Positions 7,737 through 16,071 of a stretch of DNA of 22,531 nucleotides are shown here, piece by piece. This stretch comes from DATDPY01 sp964395765 (GTDB taxonomy: Bacteria > Bacteroidota > Bacteroidia > Cytophagales > Cyclobacteriaceae). The position numbers and the translations under genes are program-made. Position 1 is the first letter of the stretch. Every line of letters starts with the position of its first letter. Location of the stretch: NCBI GenBank assembly GCA_964395765.1, contig CAYNCU010000042.1, positions 1 through 22,531 on the forward strand, read 5' to 3'. The notes beneath the pieces are model-generated. The model searched no databases and had not been told where the DNA came from. It was given only the letters and a program-made list of their open reading frames with translations.

Positions 7737-9444
7737 AACCGATATGAATTTTGGAATAACTTAAATTAAATGCCTGGCTGCTATCTTTACCGAGGGCATA
7801 TATTATCGCCAGGTTTCCCAACGGGGTCCCGATATTCAGTCCTCCCCCGATACCCATCGGCCAATCCTCCCTTAAAGACCTGCTAAGATCATTTTCAATC
7901 CAACCCATATCATAAAAAACAAGTAAATAAGAATTCATTTCAATGCGTAACCGATATTCAAAATTACTTATAATATATTGCGAAGAATAAAAATATTTCT
8001 CATTAAATCCCCGTAATGAAGTCAGACCCCCGAGACGGAACAGATCAGGAATATATAAATCTCCGTCATTCAAATACCCCCCGGAAATTTTGCTGAGTAT
8101 AGTTGACCTGAAATTCAGTCGAGAATATTTGCTCAAAGAGAATTCGGTTTTGAACTGTAGCCGCTTATTGCCCGGATTTCCTGAAACCACAAAAGTATCG
8201 GGTACATTTAATATTTTCTTTATTCCGAGATCCACATTCAGGCCGGCAATCCATCCGTTCAAGGGAAAATCGACATTATTGATCCGGGTATAAGAATAAT
8301 TTATTCCATAATAGGAGGTGTTAATATCCGCCAGTTTAAATAATGTATCCTGCGGTGTAAAATTACTGCCCAGAATGCGCGTTGTGAGATAACCCGCTTC
8401 AACCCCGACCTTACCCAATTCATTCTGGCGTATGTTCAGGCCAAAATAAAATCCGGTGTTCAGGTAGGAAGTGTCCTGTTTATAAATGTTAAACCGGAAA
8501 TTTCCGCTTACCGGGGAGTTAAAAAGACAAGGATGATCATAATTTAAATTCAATTCCTGGGTTTGCAGGTTCGGCCTTTGCCAGCTTAGAACGAGACTCT
8601 TACCACTCCTGAACAAATTATTTAGTGCCAGCTTAATCTGTCCGGTGATTAAAACCTTGCCGGGCGTGTTTTCGTTAGGCAGAAATCCCAGGTAGCCATC
8701 AAATCCATTGGCGGCTTTGGGCGTCAATTTTAACCTGATAAAACATTTACCGGCGGTAAAATATTCTTCGGGAAGCGATGTTAACCGGATTCCGGGAAGC
8801 TGGGCAAGCGATGGCAGGATGTGCACTACTTTCGACCGGTCGTATGGATTCCCGGGAAGGATATCAAGGTAGGCGGAAAGAAATTTTTCACTTATATTCC
8901 TGGTCCCCATAACCGATAATGTATCGAAATTAATATGATGCCCCGGCAAATAATCCAGCTCCGCCTGTATTCCTTCCTCCTCGATTTTTAATCTTTTCAG
9001 GCCAACGGTTGCAAAGGGATAACCATTATTTTCCGACCAGTTCAGTACGGACCTGTACATACGTAAAAGGGCCTGAAATTTAAAAATACGGTCATTGAAA
9101 ATCCCCGTCTTTACATTGGCCTGATGCAGGACCGATTCGGGCATATTTCCCTTTGACAGACTGATCCATTTATACCGTTTCCCCGGGTCAATCAAAACCC
9201 TGCAGGAACTGTCCGCCACGTGGAACTTATAGGTCACATCCAGGTATCCTTTGGTATAAAGTTTGTTAATTATTTGTTTCACTGAAATACTATCGGTTTC
9301 ACGAGGTATCCTTATCCGTGCGTCACTACGGAATGATTGGTCTGTTTCAGATTGTAATATAACGCTGCAGGGTTTCCTGTTTTGTGACAACAGCGGAAAT
9401 GCCGAAAGTATTATAAATCCATATATCAGAATAACTTTGATCAA
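7720..9444 (-). CDS. Omp85/BamA-like outer membrane protein with POTRA domains
   Basis: This 574-residue protein starts at TTG 9444. The choice is nearly forced: an in-frame TAG lies three codons upstream (9453-9451) and the signal peptide begins at once (cut near LLSQ, residue 21). Residues about 25-240 look like two or three POTRA-type domains. A C-terminal beta-barrel follows, with the Omp85 lid-loop motif LRGF at 477-480 and a terminal Phe, the usual signal for barrel insertion. Family members insert or secrete proteins at the outer membrane (BamA, TamA, FhaC). At 574 residues it is shorter than BamA (about 800 or more) and closer to TamA-like proteins. It heads the DUF4271-hemD-porP-gld gene row. 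The exact substrate cannot be read from sequence. Confidence 0.87.
   Translation of the reverse strand: MIKVILIYGFIILSAFPLLSQNRKPCSVILQSETDQSFRSDARIRIPRETDSISVKQIINKLYTKGYLDVTYKFHVADSSCRVLIDPGKRYKWISLSKGNMPESVLHQANVKTGIFNDRIFKFQALLRMYRSVLNWSENNGYPFATVGLKRLKIEEEGIQAELDYLPGHHINFDTLSVMGTRNISEKFLSAYLDILPGNPYDRSKVVHILPSLAQLPGIRLTSLPEEYFTAGKCFIRLKLTPKAANGFDGYLGFLPNENTPGKVLITGQIKLALNNLFRSGKSLVLSWQRPNLQTQELNLNYDHPCLFNSPVSGNFRFNIYKQDTSYLNTGFYFGLNIRQNELGKVGVEAGYLTTRILGSNFTPQDTLFKLADINTSYYGINYSYTRINNVDFPLNGWIAGLNVDLGIKKILNVPDTFVVSGNPGNKRLQFKTEFSLSKYSRLNFRSTILSKISGGYLNDGDLYIPDLFRLGGLTSLRGFNEKYFYSSQYIISNFEYRLRIEMNSYLLVFYDMGWIENDLSRSLREDWPMGIGGGLNIGTPLGNLAIIYALGKDSSQAFNLSYSKIHIGYVGRF
9432..9439 (+). promoter_or_regulatory. 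Possible -7 element of hemW promoter
   Basis: TAACTTTG matches the Bacteroidota -7 consensus TAnnTTTG exactly and lies 39 bases before the hemW ATG. It falls inside the start of the oppositely directed omp85 gene, because only 34 bases separate the two coding regions. No TTTG is present at the expected -33 position. Confidence 0.35.
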
Positions 9445-9478
9445 TCGTTGCTATTTACGGAATACATAAATTTACCAA

Positions 9479-10606
9479 ATGGCTGGGATTTACTTCCATA
9501 TTCCATTTTGCAAACAGGCCTGTTATTACTGTAATTTTCATTTCAGTACTCTTTTAAAGATGAAAAAGAACATGTTGGAGGCTATCAAACAGGAAATGAA
9601 TATGCGGAAACAATTTCTTGCCAATGAAGCCGTTAATACCCTGTATTTCGGTGGAGGCACTCCTTCTCTCCTGGAAACGGCTGAAATTGCCGGAATATTA
9701 AACGAAGCAGGCAAATATTTCAATGTGGATCCAAATCCTGAAATTACACTGGAAGGAAATCCTGACGATCTTACGGCAACAAAATTAAGAGAGTTAAAAA
9801 CAATAGGGATAAACAGGCTGAGTATCGGTGTACAATCCTTTCATAATCCGACGTTGAAATACCTTCACCGGATTCACGACAGCACGACTGCCACCCGATC
9901 GGTCTCAGATGCGTTGAAATCAGGATTCAGCAATATTAATATCGATTTAATTTTCGGAATCATGCCCGGATATTTTACAATTCTGAAAAACGATTTGGAT
10001 CAAATTAAGAGTTTTGAAATTAAGCACATTTCAACGTATTGCCTGACGATTGAACCGGGAACCGTTTTCGGGAACTGGCACCATAAGGGGAAAATTGAAA
10101 TAGCTGCCGAAGAGGATGCGGCTTCTCAATATGAATATATCATCGACGATTTGAACGGGAAAGGATTTGAACATTATGAAATCTCCAACTTCGCAAAGCC
10201 GGGATATGAATCCAGACACAATACCAGTTACTGGCAAAATGAAAAATATCTAGGGATCGGACCGGGAGCACATTCTTATGATCAGATAAACCGGTATTAC
10301 AATATTTCCAATAATTCAATGTATATCAAAAGCCTTTCCGAGAACATTATACCTGAAACAATCGATTACCTCTCGGACCGTGACAGGATTAATGAATATA
10401 TAATGACATCAATACGAACCCGGTGGGGTTGTGACATAAACTATATAAGTAGTAAATTTGGAGTAAAATTCAATTCCAAAACCTTGTCTTACATCGAAGA
10501 TCTGGAAAGGAATAAATATATTGTAAAATCCGGAAATTTGATCCAACTTACAAAAAAAGGCAAATTAATAGCGGATAAGATTGCATCAGAAATGTTTTTT
10601 CCATGA
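9479..10606 (+). CDS. hemW: HemW, radical-SAM heme chaperone
   Basis: This 375-residue protein has the radical-SAM cluster motif CKQACYYC (Cys11, Cys15, Cys18), which holds the 4Fe-4S cluster. GGGTPS (58-63) follows for S-adenosylmethionine binding. The HNxxYW motif (HNTSYW, 247-252) separates HemW from the true oxygen-independent coproporphyrinogen oxidase HemN. A C-terminal winged-helix-like part (about 300-375) closes the protein. In the family HemW binds heme and hands it to target proteins such as respiratory enzymes. Older annotation often calls it coproporphyrinogen III oxidase. The ATG at 9479 has no Shine-Dalgarno sequence. It is divergent from omp85, and another heme gene (hemD) lies 3 kb away on the other strand. 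Confidence 0.94.
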   Translation: MAGIYFHIPFCKQACYYCNFHFSTLLKMKKNMLEAIKQEMNMRKQFLANEAVNTLYFGGGTPSLLETAEIAGILNEAGKYFNVDPNPEITLEGNPDDLTATKLRELKTIGINRLSIGVQSFHNPTLKYLHRIHDSTTATRSVSDALKSGFSNINIDLIFGIMPGYFTILKNDLDQIKSFEIKHISTYCLTIEPGTVFGNWHHKGKIEIAAEEDAASQYEYIIDDLNGKGFEHYEISNFAKPGYESRHNTSYWQNEKYLGIGPGAHSYDQINRYYNISNNSMYIKSLSENIIPETIDYLSDRDRINEYIMTSIRTRWGCDINYISSKFGVKFNSKTLSYIEDLERNKYIVKSGNLIQLTKKGKLIADKIASEMFFP

Positions 10607-10688
10607 CATGTTTTTTTGTAATAAGGGATGAAAGCCGGTAATTTGTAAATACAATACACTGGAAATAATTTTAAAATAAAAGGCCATA

Positions 10689-11054
10689 ATGACAAGCGAG
10701 GAAAAACAAGCCTTTCTTTTATTAAAGTCCATTATTTTTCACTATCATGGATTGGATGAGGATGAACAAAAAATCCTTGATGATACGGCCAAGCGTCTTG
10801 ATGCCTATGAAGAACTGAAATGGGCAAACCAGTTTATTTCCCAGGATTATATCACAGCCTTTGAAAGGGCAAGGGAATATCTGAATGAAACGATCGGTAA
10901 ATATGATAAGGAAAGACGACTGCATTACCTTGACCTTGTCTGGAAAGCCAACAACCAGAAAGGATACATAACCGAAATGGAAGCGACCGCTATGCTTAAA
11001 CTCGCCAAGGACTGGGGCGTGGAGAGGGACCTGATTGAGCTGGTGAGGAAGTAA
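10689..11054 (+). CDS. Small helical protein, TerB-like
   Basis: This 121-residue, fully helical, charged protein has no signal peptide or membrane segment. The C-terminal third (LDLVWKANNQKGYITEMEA and the helix after it) resembles the TerB fold, where a helix, a short acidic or Gly turn and an E-starting helix repeat. TerB proteins occur with tellurite resistance and membrane-stress systems, but many members stand alone with unknown function. No other ter gene is nearby. It lies 82 bases after hemW on the same strand, so co-transcription is possible, and it ends 25 bases before the convergent response regulator gene. AAAAGG stands seven bases before the ATG. The TerB link is by eye only. 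Confidence 0.6.
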   Translation: MTSEEKQAFLLLKSIIFHYHGLDEDEQKILDDTAKRLDAYEELKWANQFISQDYITAFERAREYLNETIGKYDKERRLHYLDLVWKANNQKGYITEMEATAMLKLAKDWGVERDLIELVRK

Positions 11055-11079
11055 TGATATGCGATATTCGATTTTTGAT

Positions 11080-11805
11080 TCAAAGGCTCATGATATCCTT
11101 GAAGCGTGATGATTGACGCCGGCTGACTTCAATTTTATCTCCCCCCTTTAACTGAACCATTAAGCCACCGTTAAACCAGGTATCAATACGTTCAATCCAC
11201 TGCAGGTTAACTATATGTTTACGGCTTGCTCTGAAAAAGGATTTTTCATCCAGCCGTTCCTCCAGCGCATTAAGGGATTTATGGATCATGGGTTTAAATT
11301 TTTCAAAATATACTTTTATATAATTACCGTCCGATTCAAAATACCTGACATCCGATAGTTTAACAAACCAGCATTTTTCGCCATCCTTTACAAATACCTG
11401 GTCTTCCGTAGTCAGCTTCTTCGATCGGATATAAGAAGTTTTAATTTCTTCCTGCTGTTCCCTGACCACTAATTTCCCGATGGTTTCGGCGAGTCTTTCC
11501 GGTTGTACAGGTTTCATTAAATAATCCAGTGCATTTACTTCAAATGCCTTGATGGCATATTCGTCAAAAGCGGTAACAAAGATTACCTGTGGCACACTAT
11601 CCAGCTTTTCAAGCAATTCAAAACCATTCTTACCCGGCATCTGAATGTCCAGGAATAATACGTCAGGGTTAAGCTTTTGAATCTGATCATACGCATCATC
11701 GGCATTAACAGCTTCCCCGATTACTTCTATTTCGTGGTGAGCCGCCAGCAACGATATCAACTCCCTGCGGGCCAGTCTTTCATCATCAATGATCAACGCT
11801 TTCAT
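11080..11805 (-). CDS. LytTR-family response regulator
   Basis: This 241-residue protein has an N-terminal receiver domain. The acidic pair is at Asp8-Asp9, the likely phosphorylated residue is Asp53 (FLDIQMPG), and the switch residues are Thr78 and Lys98 (LMKPV). A LytTR DNA-binding domain spans about 140-238, recognised from KDGEKCWFVKLSDVRYFES and the FRASRKHIVNL segment. Such regulators bind direct repeats and are paired in Bacteroidota with LytS-type kinases. The gene starts inside the end of the kinase gene (20-base overlap), so the two are translated from one message and very likely form a pair. The target genes are unknown. The nearest intergenic candidate is the promoter of the pair itself. 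Confidence 0.93.
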   Translation of the reverse strand: MKALIIDDERLARRELISLLAAHHEIEVIGEAVNADDAYDQIQKLNPDVLFLDIQMPGKNGFELLEKLDSVPQVIFVTAFDEYAIKAFEVNALDYLMKPVQPERLAETIGKLVVREQQEEIKTSYIRSKKLTTEDQVFVKDGEKCWFVKLSDVRYFESDGNYIKVYFEKFKPMIHKSLNALEERLDEKSFFRASRKHIVNLQWIERIDTWFNGGLMVQLKGGDKIEVSRRQSSRFKDIMSL

Positions 11806-12853
11806 AAACTACGGATTGTGGAATGGTAATTTTTGTCAGGACCGTTCTGTCACTTTCATTTTCCATTTTAAATAATGCTTTACCGCCAAACAAAAGATTC
11901 AGTCGACGAGTGGTGTTTTCTATGCCATAACCCGCAGAACCGATTCCGGACCCGCTGACCACCTGCCCGCTATTCCTGATCTCAATCTGCAGCTGCGATT
12001 TTTCATCCATGTAAGCATCCACTGAGATTTTCCCGCCCAAAGTCAATTTTGAAATTCCATGTTTAATTCCGTTTTCTACCAGCGTCTGGATCATTAGCGG
12101 GGGAACCTGGCAGGATTCCACACCCGGGCTTATATTAAAATTGACTTTCAGTCTTTCTTCGAACCTTATCGATTCGAGCGCGAGATAATCGCGGACGGTG
12201 CTCAGTTCGTCTTTCAGTTCAACCAGTTTTTTCCGGTTGATCACAAGCGAATTACGAAGTATGTTGGATAACTGGGTAACCGCTGTTTTTGACTTTACGG
12301 GATCTTCATCAATCAACGCCCGGATGCTGTTTAAAGCATTGAAAATAAAATGAGGATTGAGTTGTGTTTTCAACTGGTTCAACTCAATCTCGAAAATAGC
12401 CGCTTTATATTTCAGGTTGAAATTGGTCCTTTCAAAATAATGATATAAAAAATAAACGGCAGCCCATAAAAGGTACCAAACCATCGTCGCCAGAACGAAA
12501 GCAATAATGGCGTAAGGTTCGAAAATCTGCGGGGTTAGTGTGCCCAGAAAATACCGCATGGCGATATCGAAGGCATTATTACTAATACCGAGCAGTAAGG
12601 TGCTAAGCAATACTCTTGGCACCAGGGCTACAAGGCGGTAATTCAGCCATCCCAATCGAATTACCATCAACCGATAAATATGGGTTGACAATAAAAAATA
12701 ACCGGCGGTTAAAAGGATGCTGATCACTTCGATTCGCAGGTACTTCAAATCCATGGGAAGGAAGAGCAGCAGGATATGGATGATCGCATAAAACGACCAT
12801 CCCCCAATCTGAAGGGCCCAGTAAATTTTATTTTTACTTTGATTGCCGAACAT
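11786..12853 (-). CDS. LytS-type sensor histidine kinase
   Basis: From ATG 12853 this is a 355-residue inner membrane kinase. The frame extends upstream to a TTG at 12874, but the ATG gives the common family N-terminus (KNKIYWALQIGGWSFYA). Four transmembrane helices fill about residues 15-140. A short coiled-coil link follows, then the His_kinase domain with QLNPHFIFNALN (His168 is the phosphate acceptor). The ATP-binding part carries LVENGIKHGI as N box and GSGIGSAGYGIENT as G box. There is no separate extracellular sensor domain, so the signal is probably read within or near the membrane. It overlaps the LytTR regulator gene by 20 bases. Confidence 0.93.
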   Translation of the reverse strand: MFGNQSKNKIYWALQIGGWSFYAIIHILLLFLPMDLKYLRIEVISILLTAGYFLLSTHIYRLMVIRLGWLNYRLVALVPRVLLSTLLLGISNNAFDIAMRYFLGTLTPQIFEPYAIIAFVLATMVWYLLWAAVYFLYHYFERTNFNLKYKAAIFEIELNQLKTQLNPHFIFNALNSIRALIDEDPVKSKTAVTQLSNILRNSLVINRKKLVELKDELSTVRDYLALESIRFEERLKVNFNISPGVESCQVPPLMIQTLVENGIKHGISKLTLGGKISVDAYMDEKSQLQIEIRNSGQVVSGSGIGSAGYGIENTTRRLNLLFGGKALFKMENESDRTVLTKITIPQSVVYESVDH

Positions 12854-12881
12854 CCTTAAATTAACATAATGCAACTAGTAA

Positions 12882-12913
12882 TAAAGTTAGCAAAATCCTG
12901 AATTCCGTTCAGG
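12882..12913 (-). promoter_or_regulatory. Possible promoter of the LytS/LytTR pair with an inverted repeat
   Basis: On the minus strand, TAACTTTA (12889-12882) fits the -7 consensus except for its last base and would give a leader of about 20 bases before the kinase ATG. The inverted repeat CCTGAA-N5-TTCAGG (12897-12913, perfect 6-base arms) lies where the -33 element would be. No TTTG is found there. The position suits an operator or activator site. Confidence 0.35.
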
Positions 12914-13160
12914 CATATTACTTTAAAGGCTTCCTTTCTCCTTAAAGGGCTCTATTCTTTTTTTAAATAAAAATGCCGATTTCCTGCTCAAACGGTTATA
13001 TCCGTCTCATTTTTATCATTAAAAAGCTGTAAATCAAGCTGGAATTAAAATTCATAAAACCATTAAAAACGATAAACCGGGGAACAAATTTTAAAAATTA
13101 TTCATTATCTCTATTAGAATGGTTCATGGTTGATAGGTTTTAGTTTCAATGTTTTGGTTC
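12914..13160. other. Intergenic stretch between the LytS gene and uvrA
   Basis: Together with the features on either side this makes up a gap of 336 bases without a gene (12854-13189). It is AT-rich and has no open frame worth reporting on either strand. Two similar motifs, TTTAAAGGCT near 12922 and CTTAAAGGGCT near 12941, form a loose direct repeat before the kinase promoter. Nothing else was recognised. Confidence 0.5.
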
Positions 13161-13186
13161 AGTATGGCCCGTCGCAGGGCCATACT
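13161..13186 (-). terminator. Hairpin closing the uvrA operon
   Basis: Perfect 10-base arms AGTATGGCCC and GGGCCATACT enclose a six-base loop (GTCGCA). The hairpin begins three bases after the uvrA stop codon. There is no good T-run after it on the minus strand, so it may act as a factor-aided terminator or as a stabilising 3' hairpin. Confidence 0.6.
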
Positions 13187-13189
13187 GTT

Positions 13190-16042
13190 TTAAATCTCAT
13201 TTTTCAGAAAAGCAGCGGTATAGGACTTCTTATTTTTAACAATTTCCTCCGGTGAACCCCGGGCTATAATTTCGCCTCCCAGATCTCCACCTTCAAGACC
13301 CAGATCGATAATATAATCACAGGTTTTTATAATATCCATATTATGTTCAATGATAATCACGGTATTCCCTTTGTCAACCAGTTTCTGAAGCACATTTATC
13401 AAATGCTGAATATCCTGAAAATGCAAACCGGTAGTAGGTTCATCCAGAATGTAAAGTGTTTTACCGGTATCCTTTTTATATAATTCGGAAGCCAGTTTTA
13501 CCCTTTGCGCCTCGCCGCCTGACAACGTTGTGGCGTGTTGACCTATCGTTATATAACCCAAGCCTACGTCATTCAATGTTTTTAATACACGCAAAATTCT
13601 CGGCTGGTGTTCAAAAAATTCCACGGCATTTTCAACGGTCATTTCAAGTATATCCGAAATTGATTTGCCTTTAAAACGCACCTCCAGCGTTTCACGGTTA
13701 TACCGTTTTCCTTTGCAGGTTTCACAATGTACGTACACATCGGGGAGGAAATCCATTTCAATCAGCCGCATACCGCCGCCCTGACAAGTCTCGCATCTTC
13801 CACCCTTGACATTAAAGTAAAAGCGACCGGGTTTATATCCTCTTATTTTAGATTCAGGGAGATCGGCAAATAAAGAACGGATATCGGAGAAGACCCCGGT
13901 ATAGGTGGCAGGGTTGGACCTTGGAGTTCGGCCGATCGGAGACTGGTCGATCTCAATGACCTTATCGATATTCTCAATTCCTTCAATTTTTATGAAAGGT
14001 AACGGCAACTTTTTCGAATGATAAAGTTGCCGGGACAGGATGGGGTACAGGGTATCATGAATCAAGGTAGATTTACCACTGCCGGATACGCCGGTAATAC
14101 AAATCATGGTGCCCAGTGGAAATTCAACATTAATATTTTTAAGATTATTTCCTGTTAGCCCGCTGAGGGTTATGAATTTCCCATTGGGTTTTCTTCTTTT
14201 TTCAGGAACCTGGATTTTTATTGATCCATTCAGGTAGGATGCTGTCAGGGAACCGTTTTTTACAAATTCCTCAGGAGGTCCCTGGGCAACAATTTTCCCA
14301 CCGTGAATACCAGGGCCCGGCCCAATGTCGACCAGATGGTCGGCAGCCAGCATCATATCCTTGTCATGTTCTACTACAATCACCGTATTACCCACATCTC
14401 TTAAATCCTTAAGCGCTTTGATCAGTTTATGATTATCGCGCTGGTGGAGACCGATGCTCGGTTCGTCAAGGATATACAGAACCCCTACCAACTGAGTGCC
14501 TATCTGAGTAGCCAGGCGGATCCGTTGTGCTTCTCCTCCCGAAAGGGTACGAAGCGGCCTGTTCAGATCCAGGTAATCCAGGCCTACGTCGAGAAGGAAC
14601 CTGATCCTTTTCCGGATTTCTTTAAGAATTTCAGTGGCAATAGTCTTTTGTTGCTGACCCAACCTATCACCGATGTTCTCAAACCAATCGTGTAATTCAC
14701 GCAGGTTCATAACCGCCAGTTCAGCAATGTTTTTTTCTCCGATCCTGAAATACAAGGATTGTTTTTTCAATCTTGTTCCATTGCATTCTTCACACTTTTT
14801 GGTCACTGTGAAATCGTCAACCCATTGCTGCATTTTATCCGAGCCCCATTCTTTTTGTTTTTCCAGGAACTTGACAATCCCTTCAAACTTCGTATTCCAT
14901 TCAGTACCCGGATATTTAATGGAGCTTACGGCAACCGGAATATCATCTCCATAGAGTAAAACCCGTATTGCTTCTTCAGGAAGGTTGCGGATAGGAGTTG
15001 ATAAAGTGGCCTTGTATTTTTTCAAAATTGCTTCGATCTTTTTAAAGATCCATATGTCCCTGTATTCTCCCAAAGGAGCGATCCCTCCCCTGCTGATACT
15101 TAAGCCCGGATCAGGAATAACCGATTCTCGTGTAACTTCATCAATTTCTCCAAGACCGTTACAAACCGGGCATGCCCCGTACGGCGAGTTGAAGGAAAAT
15201 AAATTCGGAGCCGGTTCATCATAAGATAAGCCGGTTTTAGGATCCATTAAATATTTTGAAAAGAAGTGGATTTTATTTTTATCATCCAGGATCATAATAA
15301 CGCCCTTCCCGTGGAACATGGCCGTATTCAGTGAATCGGAGACTCTTTTTCTTTCTTTTTCAGAAGGAATTATTCTGTCTATCACTATTTCAATGTCATG
15401 AATTTTATAGCGGTCAACCTGGGTTTTAGGTACCAATTCCATTATTTCCCCGTCAACCCTGGCTTTTAAGAATCCTGATTTACGGATCTGAACGAACAGT
15501 TCCCGATAATGGCCTTTACGACCTTTCACCACGGGGGCCAGCACTGTAATTTTACTTCCTGAAAACTTATGAATAATTTGATTCAGAATTTGTTCCTGAG
15601 ACTGGCGAATCATTTTTTCACCGGAAAGATAGGAATAGGCCTCCCCGGCCCGGGCAAATAACAGCCGCATAAAATCATAAATTTCGGTAGCAGTGCCTAC
15701 CGTTGAACGCGGGTTCCGCGAAGTCGTTTTTTGTTCTATGGAAATTACCGGGCTCAGGCCGTTAATTTTGTCTACATCAGGTCTTTCAAGCTCCCCGATA
15801 AACGATCTCGCATAGGCGGAAAAACTTTCCATATAACGACGCTGTCCTTCCGCATAAATAGTATCAAAGGCAAGCGATGATTTTCCGCTTCCGCTTATTC
15901 CTGTTATCACGATCAACCGGTTACGCGGAATAGTAACATCAATGTTCTTTAGATTATGTTCCCGGGCTCCGAATACCTCAATGGATTCTTCCATGCTTCC
16001 GTTCTCAGGCAACGTCACCGTTTCTTGTTTTCTTTTTCCCAT
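13190..16042 (-). CDS. uvrA: UvrA, excinuclease ABC subunit A
   Basis: This is a full-length 950-residue UvrA. It has two ABC ATPase modules. The first has Walker A GISGSGKS (48-55), signature LSGGEAQRIRLA (about 500) and Walker B ILDEPSIGLH (about 525). The second has GVSGSGKST (about 650), LSGGEAQRVKLA (about 840) and ILDEPTTGLH (about 864). Zinc-binding pairs are CPVC (about 292) with CEEC (about 417), and CETC (about 748) with CETC (about 775). UvrA finds bulky DNA damage and loads UvrB in nucleotide excision repair. It starts at ATG 16042, 29 bases after the lytic transglycosylase stop, with no Shine-Dalgarno sequence, and is the last gene of a four-gene row. All key residues are present. 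Confidence 0.98.
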   Translation of the reverse strand: MGKRKQETVTLPENGSMEESIEVFGAREHNLKNIDVTIPRNRLIVITGISGSGKSSLAFDTIYAEGQRRYMESFSAYARSFIGELERPDVDKINGLSPVISIEQKTTSRNPRSTVGTATEIYDFMRLLFARAGEAYSYLSGEKMIRQSQEQILNQIIHKFSGSKITVLAPVVKGRKGHYRELFVQIRKSGFLKARVDGEIMELVPKTQVDRYKIHDIEIVIDRIIPSEKERKRVSDSLNTAMFHGKGVIMILDDKNKIHFFSKYLMDPKTGLSYDEPAPNLFSFNSPYGACPVCNGLGEIDEVTRESVIPDPGLSISRGGIAPLGEYRDIWIFKKIEAILKKYKATLSTPIRNLPEEAIRVLLYGDDIPVAVSSIKYPGTEWNTKFEGIVKFLEKQKEWGSDKMQQWVDDFTVTKKCEECNGTRLKKQSLYFRIGEKNIAELAVMNLRELHDWFENIGDRLGQQQKTIATEILKEIRKRIRFLLDVGLDYLDLNRPLRTLSGGEAQRIRLATQIGTQLVGVLYILDEPSIGLHQRDNHKLIKALKDLRDVGNTVIVVEHDKDMMLAADHLVDIGPGPGIHGGKIVAQGPPEEFVKNGSLTASYLNGSIKIQVPEKRRKPNGKFITLSGLTGNNLKNINVEFPLGTMICITGVSGSGKSTLIHDTLYPILSRQLYHSKKLPLPFIKIEGIENIDKVIEIDQSPIGRTPRSNPATYTGVFSDIRSLFADLPESKIRGYKPGRFYFNVKGGRCETCQGGGMRLIEMDFLPDVYVHCETCKGKRYNRETLEVRFKGKSISDILEMTVENAVEFFEHQPRILRVLKTLNDVGLGYITIGQHATTLSGGEAQRVKLASELYKKDTGKTLYILDEPTTGLHFQDIQHLINVLQKLVDKGNTVIIIEHNMDIIKTCDYIIDLGLEGGDLGGEIIARGSPEEIVKNKKSYTAAFLKNEI

Positions 16043-16071
16043 TAAAATAAAAGTATATGAATCGGTTGCTC

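Noticed and set aside
9479..10606. Oxygen-independent coproporphyrinogen III oxidase (HemN)
   Set aside because: The HNxxYW motif and the short N-terminus fit HemW, not HemN.
10604..10625. CATGACATG followed by T7 as a hemW terminator
   Set aside because: The palindrome leaves a one-base loop and cannot fold into a hairpin.
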